Assembly (NCBI GenBank): GCA_009691845.1
Contig: SIAJ01000042.1
Coordinates: 1 to 44,276, forward strand
Source of the DNA: Gemmataceae bacterium
Lineage (GTDB): Bacteria; Planctomycetota; Planctomycetia; Gemmatales; Gemmataceae
Length of the DNA stretch: 44,276 bases
Direction of reading: 5' to 3'
The notes beneath the pieces are model-generated. The model saw only the letters and a program-made list of their open reading frames with translations. It ran no database searches and was not told the origin of the DNA. The position numbers and the translations under genes were made by a program. Shown piece by piece: positions 35,298 to 41,394 of this stretch (position 1 is the first letter of the stretch; every line of letters begins with the position of its first letter).

Positions 35298-36281
35298 TTA
35301 CTTCTTGCGGGCCGATAACTCCACGATGCGCAGGTTGCGGAACTCGACGTCCGTCTCCGGATCGTGAGCTTGCAATTGCAAGGTGCCGGCCTCTAGGCGC
35401 AGGCCTTTGCGTGGGTTGGAATCCTTATCGCGAGCGTCGGTCCAGTCGGTCGTCTGATAGCCGTTCACGAACGTCGCGAGATGGGCACCGTTGTGGACAA
35501 CCGTCATGGTAAACTTCTCGCCATCGCGGCTCACGAGCCGGCGCGCCAACTGGCGGTCGTCAATTGCGCCCGTGCTGTAGCGTGCCGGCTGGCCGGGATC
35601 GCCGTCGTAACACGCGTTATAGACCTGCGACTCGTAGCCGTTCATGAACGAACCTGGATCGGTGCGGGTGAACACGCCGCCGTTGGCGAGCTTGGCCCGC
35701 GTCTTGACGTCGATTTGAAGCACATAATCCGCAAATCTCTCTTGCAGCTCGATCGCACCCGGGCCACCGACTGCATGAATCGCGCCGTCCTCGATCGTCC
35801 ATTTGGCCTGCTTGTCGGCCGCGCGCTTGGGATGAGGCAGCACCTTCCAGCCCATCAGATCCTTGCCGTTAAACTTTGTTTCGAGGCCAAGCGGCATGAT
35901 CGCAAGTTTGGTCACGACCAATCCATCCGCGAGTTCGATCGGCCCGGTCCCGTCGATGGCGTTGATGGCCATGAAGGAATCGTTCGCGCCAACCTTGAAT
36001 GATCCGCTGCCCACCTTCAGAGTGCCGCCCCGCTTTGCAGACAGCAATACTCGAAACTTGCTGAATTGCGTCGTCGTGCGACCAGCAGAAAGGACTCCGT
36101 CCTTCACCTCGGCCCCGGTCCAGCCAAAAGTCGTCTGGCCATCGAACAGGCTGATGAAACCCTCGGCCGCAAGGTCCTTGCTTAGCCCGTGCCCGAACTC
36201 GGCCGGCGATTCTTTCGGCGGACCAGCCTTGGGTTCCGCGGTGACACCGAATGCGAGGAGACAAAATAGAGTGGCAGTCAT
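35298..36281 (-). CDS. DUF1080 (3-keto-disaccharide hydrolase-type) exported protein
   Basis: A 327-residue protein with a short signal peptide (MTATLFCLLAFGVTA). Two concanavalin/LamG-like regions follow: GFISLFDGQTTFGWTG with DGVLSAG near 40-70, then LETKFNGKDLMGWKVL near 130 and YVLQIDVKTRAKLANGGVFTRTDPGSFMNGYESQV. The second has the classical DUF1080 pattern ending in EFRNLRIVEL. DUF1080 proteins are secreted sugar-binding or 3-keto-glycoside-hydrolysing enzymes frequent in Planctomycetota. The ATG at 36281 has GGAGA upstream. It is separated from DUF1501 by a family B repeat. Confidence 0.9.
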   Translation of the reverse strand: MTATLFCLLAFGVTAEPKAGPPKESPAEFGHGLSKDLAAEGFISLFDGQTTFGWTGAEVKDGVLSAGRTTTQFSKFRVLLSAKRGGTLKVGSGSFKVGANDSFMAINAIDGTGPIELADGLVVTKLAIMPLGLETKFNGKDLMGWKVLPHPKRAADKQAKWTIEDGAIHAVGGPGAIELQERFADYVLQIDVKTRAKLANGGVFTRTDPGSFMNGYESQVYNACYDGDPGQPARYSTGAIDDRQLARRLVSRDGEKFTMTVVHNGAHLATFVNGYQTTDWTDARDKDSNPRKGLRLEAGTLQLQAHDPETDVEFRNLRIVELSARKK

Positions 36282-36451
36282 TCAAGAATCTCCGTTCTGA
36301 GTGAGTCGACGATGCTGAGCATTCTAATCGGAATCTTTCACCACGAACGACCCAGTCCACGAATGCCGCGAGCCCGCCGGCGACCCGAAAGTACGAAAAC
36401 ACGAAACCGGAACTCATCACCCATCTTTCGTGCTCCGTGTTACGACTTCGT

Positions 36452-37162
36452 TCAACCGATTTTCTTGACCTCGCCAAGGTGTGGTAGATCGTCGAGATCG
36501 CGGAGGCGAAAAATTTCCAGGAATCGCGTCGTGGTGCTGTAGAGTGAATCGCTCAATGAGATCAGTCCGAGCCGCACGAGTTGACGCAGGATTGGTGTCG
36601 AATCCTGGCCTCGAGCACCATCGATGTCCGCCTTGTCAACCGGTTGCCGGTACGCGACCAGGGAGAGCACATCCAGCGCCGGCTGTGTCAATCGAGCTTC
36701 GCGCGGGCCGCCATAGAGCTTCTCGCGAACCCCGGCATAGCGGCGACTGACTCGCAACAGGTAACCAGGAGGTCCTTCCTCCACGGAGTATGGACGGTTC
36801 TGCGAACGATAGACGCGGTTCAGAACGCCGATGGATTCCTGAAACTGCTCCGGTGTCAGGCCACGAATTGCTTCCGCCGCTTGCTCGGCATTCAAAGGCG
36901 GGCCGCCCACGAACAGAAGTGCCTCGATAATTTGAACCGGGCTTGGCGGCACATTTGTTTCGTTGACCGGTTCGGCTATCGGGGGGGGTTTTGGCGAGCC
37001 GGGAACGTTAGCGTCCGGAGTTTCGGACTCAGTTTCTCCGGTCGCTAACGTTCCCGGCTCCGAAGAATCCTCATCGACCTGCCATTCGCTCGCACCGATG
37101 ATTGCGGCAAAGCTTTCCCCGAGTTGCTGGGCCGTCGCCAGTGGTTCGGGCTCTTTGCTCAT
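36452..37162 (-). CDS. scpB: Segregation and condensation protein ScpB
   Basis: A 236-residue ScpB, the winged-helix kleisin partner in the SMC-ScpAB chromosome condensin. Recognisable segments are VQIIEALLFVGGPPLNAEQ and TPEQFQESIGVLNRVY in the first winged helix, GYLLRVSRRYAGVREKL, LTQPALDVLSLVAYRQPV, DIDGARGQDSTPILRQLVRLGLI and TRFLEIFRLRDLDDLP. The N-terminal 80 residues form an extra disordered extension, of which residues 35-56 are encoded by an inverted repeat. The ATG at 37162 overlaps the DUF420 stop by 4 bp. The usual partner scpA is not adjacent. Confidence 0.92.
   Translation of the reverse strand: MSKEPEPLATAQQLGESFAAIIGASEWQVDEDSSEPGTLATGETESETPDANVPGSPKPPPIAEPVNETNVPPSPVQIIEALLFVGGPPLNAEQAAEAIRGLTPEQFQESIGVLNRVYRSQNRPYSVEEGPPGYLLRVSRRYAGVREKLYGGPREARLTQPALDVLSLVAYRQPVDKADIDGARGQDSTPILRQLVRLGLISLSDSLYSTTTRFLEIFRLRDLDDLPHLGEVKKIG
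36996..37060. repeat. 25-bp inverted repeat within scpB, family D
   Basis: GAGCCGGGAACGTTAGCG plus 7 bp (36996-37020) is inverted at 37036-37060 with one mismatch, around a 15-bp loop. Read on the minus strand it is in frame and gives an acidic Gly/Thr/Pro-rich segment. Confidence 0.88.
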
Positions 37163-37569
37163 AGCCTCAGCTCGATCGTGTGCGGAAGAAAGAACACGCC
37201 GGTGATGAACGTACCGATCCACAGGATCAAAAATCCGACGGCCACGGTGCGGTGGGCTTTCTTGTACTTCCGCAGCCCGGTGAACAGCATGATCGGTAAT
37301 AGAATCGCCGAGGGTACAGAGAATCGCAAATGCACAGACAGCGCTTCGCGCTGCTCGGGAGAGAAACCGGCCGTCAAGTTCGGGTAGATCAGTCGAATCA
37401 AGATCTCGAAGCCGATTAAGGTGGTGACGGTGAGGATGAAGAAGACCGTGTTGATCCGACCGTGCCAGCGTGGGCGTCCCAAGGCCAGCGCGACCAGCGA
37501 AGCGGCTAGCAACAGCGTCACGGTTGCAACGAGGATCTTAAGTATGAGTAGCGCAGTGCCAGGAGCCAT
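37159..37569 (-). CDS. DUF420 membrane protein
   Basis: A 136-residue protein with four hydrophobic segments (LLILKILVATVTLLLAASLVAL, INTVFFILTVTTLIGFEIL, SVPSAILLPIMLFTG and TVAVGFLILWIGTFITGVFF). The pattern of His in RWHGRIN, VHLRFS and KAHRTVA fits DUF420 proteins, which are typically near cytochrome-oxidase assembly genes. Here it overlaps scpB by ATGA, an unusual partner. The ATG at 37569 is preferred since the longer frame begins with a basic stretch in the repeat-rich upstream region. A role in haem-copper oxidase biogenesis is only suggested by family context. Confidence 0.8.
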   Translation of the reverse strand: MAPGTALLILKILVATVTLLLAASLVALALGRPRWHGRINTVFFILTVTTLIGFEILIRLIYPNLTAGFSPEQREALSVHLRFSVPSAILLPIMLFTGLRKYKKAHRTVAVGFLILWIGTFITGVFFLPHTIELRL

Positions 37570-37689
37570 TCGATGTTTCTCAATTCGGCTCGGGTTGAAA
37601 TAGCACCTCACACGCCTCACGTGAGGGTTGCCCGTGGACTTCCTCACGCGGGGCGTGACGACTAGAGTGAAGCAAAAAAGGGGCTGCTG
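37570..37689. other. Upstream region of DUF420 with short palindromes
   Basis: It contains the perfect palindrome CCTCACGTGAGG (37615-37626) and a second element CCTCACGCGGGGCGTGACG just after, apparently another dispersed repeat. No gene is seen. Confidence 0.55.
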
Positions 37690-37717
37690 AAAAAAGCCAG
37701 CCGACCGCTTGTGGCTC
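37690..37717 (-). terminator. Possible terminator downstream of cimA
   Basis: On the minus strand AGCCA (37716-37712) and TGGCT (37699-37695) pair around a 12-nt loop, followed by TTTTTT. It lies just after the small frame ending at 37732 and could end the cimA transcript. Confidence 0.4.
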
Positions 37718-37731
37718 TTAAATAATCTGAG

Positions 37732-37875
37732 CTATGAGCTCATTGTATGTACATTGGCGTCGGTGACTTTCTCGTTCAAGTCGTACTTTCTCGCCACCGG
37801 CGAAGTCACATTGATGACCCGCCACGGCTGGGTCTTCAGTGCCTTCACCTTGAAGGTCCCGCTTTGGGATCCCAA
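37732..37875 (-). CDS. Possible small protein after cimA
   Basis: A 47-residue frame from a TTG at 37875 to a TAG at 37732, 38 bp downstream of cimA on the same strand. The sequence looks coding in composition (TFKVKALKTQPWRVINVT, then KYDLNEKVTDANVH) and is followed closely by a terminator-like hairpin. There is no good start or ribosome site: AAGG is 12 bases upstream. It may be the 3' end of a decayed gene or a real small ORF. No function can be assigned. Confidence 0.35.
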   Translation of the reverse strand: MGSQSGTFKVKALKTQPWRVINVTSPVARKYDLNEKVTDANVHTMSS

Positions 37876-37913
37876 GATTCGCGAAGGCCTTCAAGGACTG
37901 TTCGGCCTCGCGG

Positions 37914-39473
37914 CTAGACTCCTTGATCCTTGAACAACTTATACTCGATGGCATCTCTCAGCGCCAACCACGATGCTTCGATGATGTTCTCGCTGACGCC
38001 GACTGTTCCCCAGACGTCGGTCTTGTCCTTGCACTCGATGACCACGCGGACGCGGGCGGCCGTTCCTTCACGAGCGTTTACCACGCGGACCTTGTAATCA
38101 ACGAGGTGCATGTCGCTAAGCGAGGGGAACACGGGCAATAGAGCTTTGCTGATCGCGCCGTCCAGGGCATTCACAGGACCGTCGCCATCGCTGGCGGTGT
38201 GATAGATCACGTCGCCTACTTTGACTTTGACCGTCGCCTCGGTGATCGGCAGATCGTTGCGATCGACCTCGATGTTCACGCGATAGTGGATCTTCTCGAA
38301 CCAGGGGCGATATTGCCCGAGGGCTTTTTTCACGAGGATGTCAAACGAGGCCTCGGCCGCTTCGAATTCGTAGCCGACGTTTTCTAAGTCCTGCACCTGG
38401 ATGAGAATCTTCTGCATCAGGGCCTTGTCGTGCTCGATGCTATACTTGGCCGTCTTGGTCAGGATCGTCGATTGGCCCGAGAGTTCACTGACCAATATTC
38501 GCCGTTCGTTGCCGACGCGGGCCGGGTCGATGTGCTCGTAACTCAATGGATTCTTTGCAACGGCGTGTGTGTGCATCCCCCCTTTGTGGGCAAATGCACT
38601 TGTGCCCACGAACGGCTGGCCGTTGCGGAAGTTCATGTTGGCAATTTCATAAACGTAGCGCGAAACTTCGGTCAGTTTCTGCAAGCTGCCCGGATGAAGC
38701 ATCTTGCAGCCATATTTCAACGCCAGGTTCGCAATCACGCTGACGAGATCGACGTTACCACAGCGTTCGCCGATGCCGTTCATCGTTCCTTGAACCTGCG
38801 TGGCTCCTTCGCGAACGGCGGCCAGCGTGTTGGCGACGGCCAGTTCACAATCGTTGTGCGTGTGAATACCGATATCGCAACGAACAGCCGCCCGCACCGC
38901 CTTCACCCGCTCGGCCACCTGCTCCGGCATGGTGCCGCCATTGGTGTCGCAGAGGATCACGCAACTGGCCCCGGCCAGTTCGGCGGCTTGAAGCGTGCGG
39001 ATGGCGTACTCGGGGTTTGCCGTAAAGCCATCGAAAAAATGCTCGGCATCGTAAAACACCTCGCGGCCGGCGGCCTTGCAGGTCGCGACGGAGTCCGCGA
39101 TCATCCGCAGATTTTCCTCGAGATCCGTGCCCAGAATGTCGCGGACGTGCATGTCCCAGGTTTTGCCGACGATCGTGACCACCTCCGTCTCGGCATCGAG
39201 AAGCGCCTTGATGCAAGTATCCCCTGCCGCATCGGCATTCTTGCGACGGGTCATGCCAAATGCGACCACCTTCGCGTGCTTGAGTTTTCGATCCTTGATC
39301 GCCTGGAAGTACTCAAAATCCTTCGGATTCGAGAGAGGGTAGCCCCCCTCGATAAAGTCGACGCCCAATTCGTCGAGCTTGGCGGTGAGCAGCAGTTTGT
39401 CCTGAAGGGAGAAGTTAATGCCTTCCCCTTGGCTGCCGTCGCGGAGAGTGGTGTCGTAGATGGCGATTCGCAT
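37914..39473 (-). CDS. cimA: Citramalate synthase
   Basis: A 519-residue enzyme of the CimA/LeuA family (TIGR00977 type), which condenses pyruvate with acetyl-CoA to (R)-citramalate in the threonine-independent route to isoleucine. The DRE-TIM barrel starts with AIYDTTLRDGSQGEGINFS, has GGYPLSNPKDFEYF, the metal-site IHTHNDCELAVAN and GTMNGIGERCGN, and continues with the HTHAVAKNP region. The C-terminal regulatory domain (about 400-515) ends in VGVSENIIEASWLALRDAIEYKL, the site of end-product feedback in this family. Length is typical. The ATG at 39473 lies about 28 bp after an intrinsic terminator that is preceded by a branched-chain-rich leader peptide, pointing to control by attenuation. 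Confidence 0.95.
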   Translation of the reverse strand: MRIAIYDTTLRDGSQGEGINFSLQDKLLLTAKLDELGVDFIEGGYPLSNPKDFEYFQAIKDRKLKHAKVVAFGMTRRKNADAAGDTCIKALLDAETEVVTIVGKTWDMHVRDILGTDLEENLRMIADSVATCKAAGREVFYDAEHFFDGFTANPEYAIRTLQAAELAGASCVILCDTNGGTMPEQVAERVKAVRAAVRCDIGIHTHNDCELAVANTLAAVREGATQVQGTMNGIGERCGNVDLVSVIANLALKYGCKMLHPGSLQKLTEVSRYVYEIANMNFRNGQPFVGTSAFAHKGGMHTHAVAKNPLSYEHIDPARVGNERRILVSELSGQSTILTKTAKYSIEHDKALMQKILIQVQDLENVGYEFEAAEASFDILVKKALGQYRPWFEKIHYRVNIEVDRNDLPITEATVKVKVGDVIYHTASDGDGPVNALDGAISKALLPVFPSLSDMHLVDYKVRVVNAREGTAARVRVVIECKDKTDVWGTVGVSENIIEASWLALRDAIEYKLFKDQGV

Positions 39474-39500
39474 AGGTGCGCCATTCCCGGCGAAGAGTAC

Positions 39501-39532
39501 AAGAAAAAACCCCGAAGCACTCGCTGCGGGGT
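39501..39532 (-). terminator. Intrinsic terminator in the cimA leader
   Basis: On the minus strand ACCCCG (39532-39527) pairs with CGGGGT (39514-39509), extended by GC-rich pairs AGC/GCT, and is followed by TTTTTTCTT (to 39501). It lies 28 bp before the cimA ATG, so it must be bypassed for cimA expression if transcription starts at the promoter at 39654-39682. Confidence 0.8.
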
Positions 39533-39547
39533 GGGGTATCCGTTTGA

Positions 39548-39583
39548 GTCACCCGCCCGCGGAGATCAGTCCCCAATAGTGAC
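39548..39583 (-). promoter_or_regulatory. Alternative stems of the cimA attenuator
   Basis: Segment 1 (GTCAC, in the Val-Thr codons at 39583-39579) can pair with segment 2 (GTGAC, 39552-39548), enclosing a small GGGGA/TCTCC hairpin. Segment 2 (GCGGGTG, 39556-39550) can instead pair, with one bulged base, with CACCCCGC (39533-39526), which is the 5' arm of the terminator. These are mutually exclusive folds, as in amino-acid attenuators. The fold is by eye, without energy calculation. Confidence 0.6.
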
Positions 39584-39643
39584 AACCACGCCGGCCACTG
39601 GCACGGCACGAATAGTGGCAGGAATCGCCGGGGAAGGAATCAT
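39566..39643 (-). CDS. Branched-chain-rich leader peptide of cimA
   Basis: A 25-residue frame from the ATG at 39643 to the TGA at 39566. It holds four Ile (2, 7, 11 and 23) and five Val (14, 16, 19, 20 and 21), with Val-Val-Val-Thr-Ile near the end and Gly-Asp before the stop. The codons for the Val run overlap the segment that can pair with the anti-terminator. No ribosome site is visible and the ATG is only a few bases from the predicted transcription start, so initiation would be leaderless-like. cimA, which makes an isoleucine precursor, starts about 90 bp downstream. The frame continues open upstream, but only this part follows the promoter. Confidence 0.65.
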   Translation of the reverse strand: MIPSPAIPATIRAVPVAGVVVTIGD

Positions 39644-39653
39644 GTTGGCATAA

Positions 39654-39682
39654 ATCTTAAAAGATACGGGCGGCGACGTCAA
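39654..39682 (-). promoter_or_regulatory. Sigma-70-type promoter of the cimA leader
   Basis: TTGACG (39682-39677), a 17-bp spacer and TAAGAT (39659-39654) give a strong match. The predicted transcript begins near 39647, immediately before the leader peptide. Confidence 0.65.
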
Positions 39683-39858
39683 ACTGATTTCGGCGAGGTA
39701 ACTGGAGGTCCAAGCCGCCGAGTGGAAGCGGGGGACTCCCCAAGGTTGGAAACTCCGTACTACCTTCGCACTTCTTATCGATTCCCCACCCGCCCGCTTG
39801 TCCCGCCGCCAGGTCCGTGCGACAATACCCTTAACACCCATCGGACAGGGCACGTCAC

Positions 39859-40131
39859 ATGTCGCAAGCCGTTGTCGATCCTGCGGAACTTCGACGTTTC
39901 GCACACAACTTAAAAGTCTTTAACGGCGATGTGCGTGGCGATCTGTCGTCCATCCACACGCAGCTCCTGGCCCTGGGGGACACTTGGCGGGACCAGGAAC
40001 ACGACCGCTTTGTCCAGGAATTCGAGCAAACTGTTCATGTTCTCGAAAAGTTTTTGGAAGTGGCGGACGAGCATATCCCGTTCTTGCTCCGCAAGGCCGA
40101 GCGAATCGAAGATTACCTCCAACAGCGATAA
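39859..40131 (+). CDS. WXG100-like small helical protein
   Basis: A 90-residue protein forming a helical hairpin, with a turn motif Trp43-Arg44-Asp45 in ALGDTWRDQEHDRFVQEF. This is the position and spacing of the W-x-G turn of WXG100/ESAT-6-family secreted proteins, but Gly is replaced by Asp. The second helix (FEQTVHVLEKFLEVADEHIPFLLRKAERIEDYL) is typical. No signal peptide is present. It is the first gene of a plus-strand cluster ending in an FtsK/SpoIIIE ATPase, the hallmark pairing of type VII secretion. Assignment rests on size, fold pattern and context rather than strong identity. Confidence 0.65.
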   Translation: MSQAVVDPAELRRFAHNLKVFNGDVRGDLSSIHTQLLALGDTWRDQEHDRFVQEFEQTVHVLEKFLEVADEHIPFLLRKAERIEDYLQQR

Positions 40132-40134
40132 GCC

Positions 40135-40647
40135 ATGAGCCCCGGCGCAGACGTCAAAGCCATCGACGCTCTTCAAGACTGGCACAATGCCCTGTGCGTG
40201 TTTCGCACCGAGGCGGTCGAGTCCCTGAGTAGCATTGCGATGGAGATTCGGCGTGCCTTCGACTGGATCGACGAGCAAGCCAAATCCTGGCACCGCGAGG
40301 TCCGCCAGGCCGACGACGTCGTCGTTCAGGCCAAGGCCGAACTCAATCAGCGGAAGACGCCCAACTTCGATGGACGCATTCCGGATACCAGTGTGCAGGA
40401 AAGGAATCTGGCTCGGGCGAAAGCTAGAAAGCAGTTCGCGGAAGAACAAGTTGAAGTCTGCCACAAGTGGAAGGTGCGGTTGCCGAAGATGGTGAACGAG
40501 GAATACGAAGGAACCGCCCGCCGGCTGGGGAACTTCCTCGAAGCCGACGTGCCGGTCGCAATTGCTCACTTGAACGCACGGATCGAAAGTCTGCATAACT
40601 ACCTACAAGTTCACCCTGATCGGGCTTCCCCGGAGGCTACGCCATGA
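40135..40647 (+). CDS. Coiled-coil protein of the putative T7SS-like cluster
   Basis: A 170-residue helical protein starting 3 bp after the previous stop. It has long heptad-like stretches (EAVESLSSIAMEIRRAFDWIDEQAKSWHREVRQADDVVVQAKAEL and RNLARAKARKQFAEEQVEVCHKW) and a Trp-rich N-terminus. No membrane helix or enzymatic motif is present. It overlaps the next gene by ATGA. In operons with WXG100 proteins such coiled-coil proteins are often co-secreted partners or chaperones, which is the inference here. I do not recognise a named family. Confidence 0.65.
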   Translation: MSPGADVKAIDALQDWHNALCVFRTEAVESLSSIAMEIRRAFDWIDEQAKSWHREVRQADDVVVQAKAELNQRKTPNFDGRIPDTSVQERNLARAKARKQFAEEQVEVCHKWKVRLPKMVNEEYEGTARRLGNFLEADVPVAIAHLNARIESLHNYLQVHPDRASPEATP

Positions 40648-40868
40648 AAGTCGATGCAGGTCGGGGAAAGCTGTACGATGCCCAAAAGGTCGTCCGGCTG
40701 CAATGGGACCAGGTCGCGGAACTCTGGACCGATGGCGTGCGTGCCGAATTCGAAGAGAAAGTTTGGGAGCCGATGGATCAGATGACGTCCGAAGGCTTGC
40801 GTGCAATCGATCGGCTGGCTCGGATTCTGACGGATTGCCGGCGTGCGTGCTCTGGCGAACAAATATAG
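40644..40868 (+). CDS. Second small W-x-D helical protein
   Basis: A 74-residue helical protein coupled by ATGA to the preceding gene. It carries LWTDGVRAEFEEKVWEPMDQ, with Trp28-Thr29-Asp30 at a turn-like position between two helices, echoing the motif of the protein at 39859. A C-terminal helix (SEGLRAIDRLARILTDCRRACSG) ends with two cysteines. It is shorter than a typical WXG100 protein. It probably belongs with the other two small proteins as a substrate or partner of the FtsK-like ATPase downstream. Confidence 0.6.
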   Translation: MKVDAGRGKLYDAQKVVRLQWDQVAELWTDGVRAEFEEKVWEPMDQMTSEGLRAIDRLARILTDCRRACSGEQI

Positions 40869-40915
40869 AATGCCTTAAGTAAGAATTGGGTTATCCGTTC
40901 GATGGGGGCTTGACC

Positions 40916-41107
40916 ATGAACTCCGTGAAGTACATTCACTGGCAGGACGGCGACGCCTGGCTGGGCTATTTGCAAGACTATCCCGATTACTGGACTCAGG
41001 GAGAAAACCTGGAGGATCTGATCGAGCATCTCAAGGATCTCTACAAGGATTTATCGGAGAACAAGATCCCCGGGGTTCGAAAGGTCGGGGAGTTGATTCT
41101 TTCATGA
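40916..41107 (+). CDS. hicB: HicB-like antitoxin
   Basis: A 63-residue protein with the partial RNase H-like HicB fold: MNSVKYIHWQDGDAWLGYLQDYPDYWTQGENLEDLIEHLKDLYKDL. It lacks a C-terminal DNA-binding domain, which fits the short antitoxin subtype. The ATG at 40916 follows a GGGGG ribosome site. The stop overlaps the HicA start by ATGA. The gene order is antitoxin first, the reverse of the classical hicAB order. HicB would neutralise the mRNA-cleaving HicA. The pair is inserted between the small W-x-D genes and the FtsK gene. Confidence 0.85.
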   Translation: MNSVKYIHWQDGDAWLGYLQDYPDYWTQGENLEDLIEHLKDLYKDLSENKIPGVRKVGELILS

Positions 41108-41322
41108 AGCGCCTCGATCTTATTCGGACAATCGAAAGCTTCGGCTGCGAACTAATTCGTCACGGAGCGAAGCACGACTGGTATCAGAATCCAAACACTG
41201 GAGTAGCTCAGGCAGTTCCACGTCACCGTGAAATCAAGGAACATCTAGCCCGAAAAATTATCCGAGAACTGGACAATCCCGATGACGGAGGCACCGGGTC
41301 AGATGACTCGGGAGAAGCTTAG
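41104..41322 (+). CDS. hicA: HicA-like mRNA interferase toxin
   Basis: A 72-residue protein of the HicA double-stranded RNA-binding-like fold. The motif LIRHGAKHDWYQNPNTG includes the catalytic-type His (His20 and His24), followed by VPRHREIKEHLARKIIREL, the usual C-terminal helix. HicA cleaves mRNA without ribosome help. It overlaps hicB by 4 bp, so they are translationally coupled. The C-terminal tail (GTGSDDSGEA) is extra and probably disordered. It is a likely toxin, or it could serve as a stabilising addiction module for the surrounding cluster. Confidence 0.87.
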   Translation: MKRLDLIRTIESFGCELIRHGAKHDWYQNPNTGVAQAVPRHREIKEHLARKIIRELDNPDDGGTGSDDSGEA

Positions 41323-41394
41323 CTCCGGCCGGAAGTCGGTTGTTCCAGCAAATCTAGAATAGGCTCGGACATTCTTGTCAGGGTGGAGAGATCA

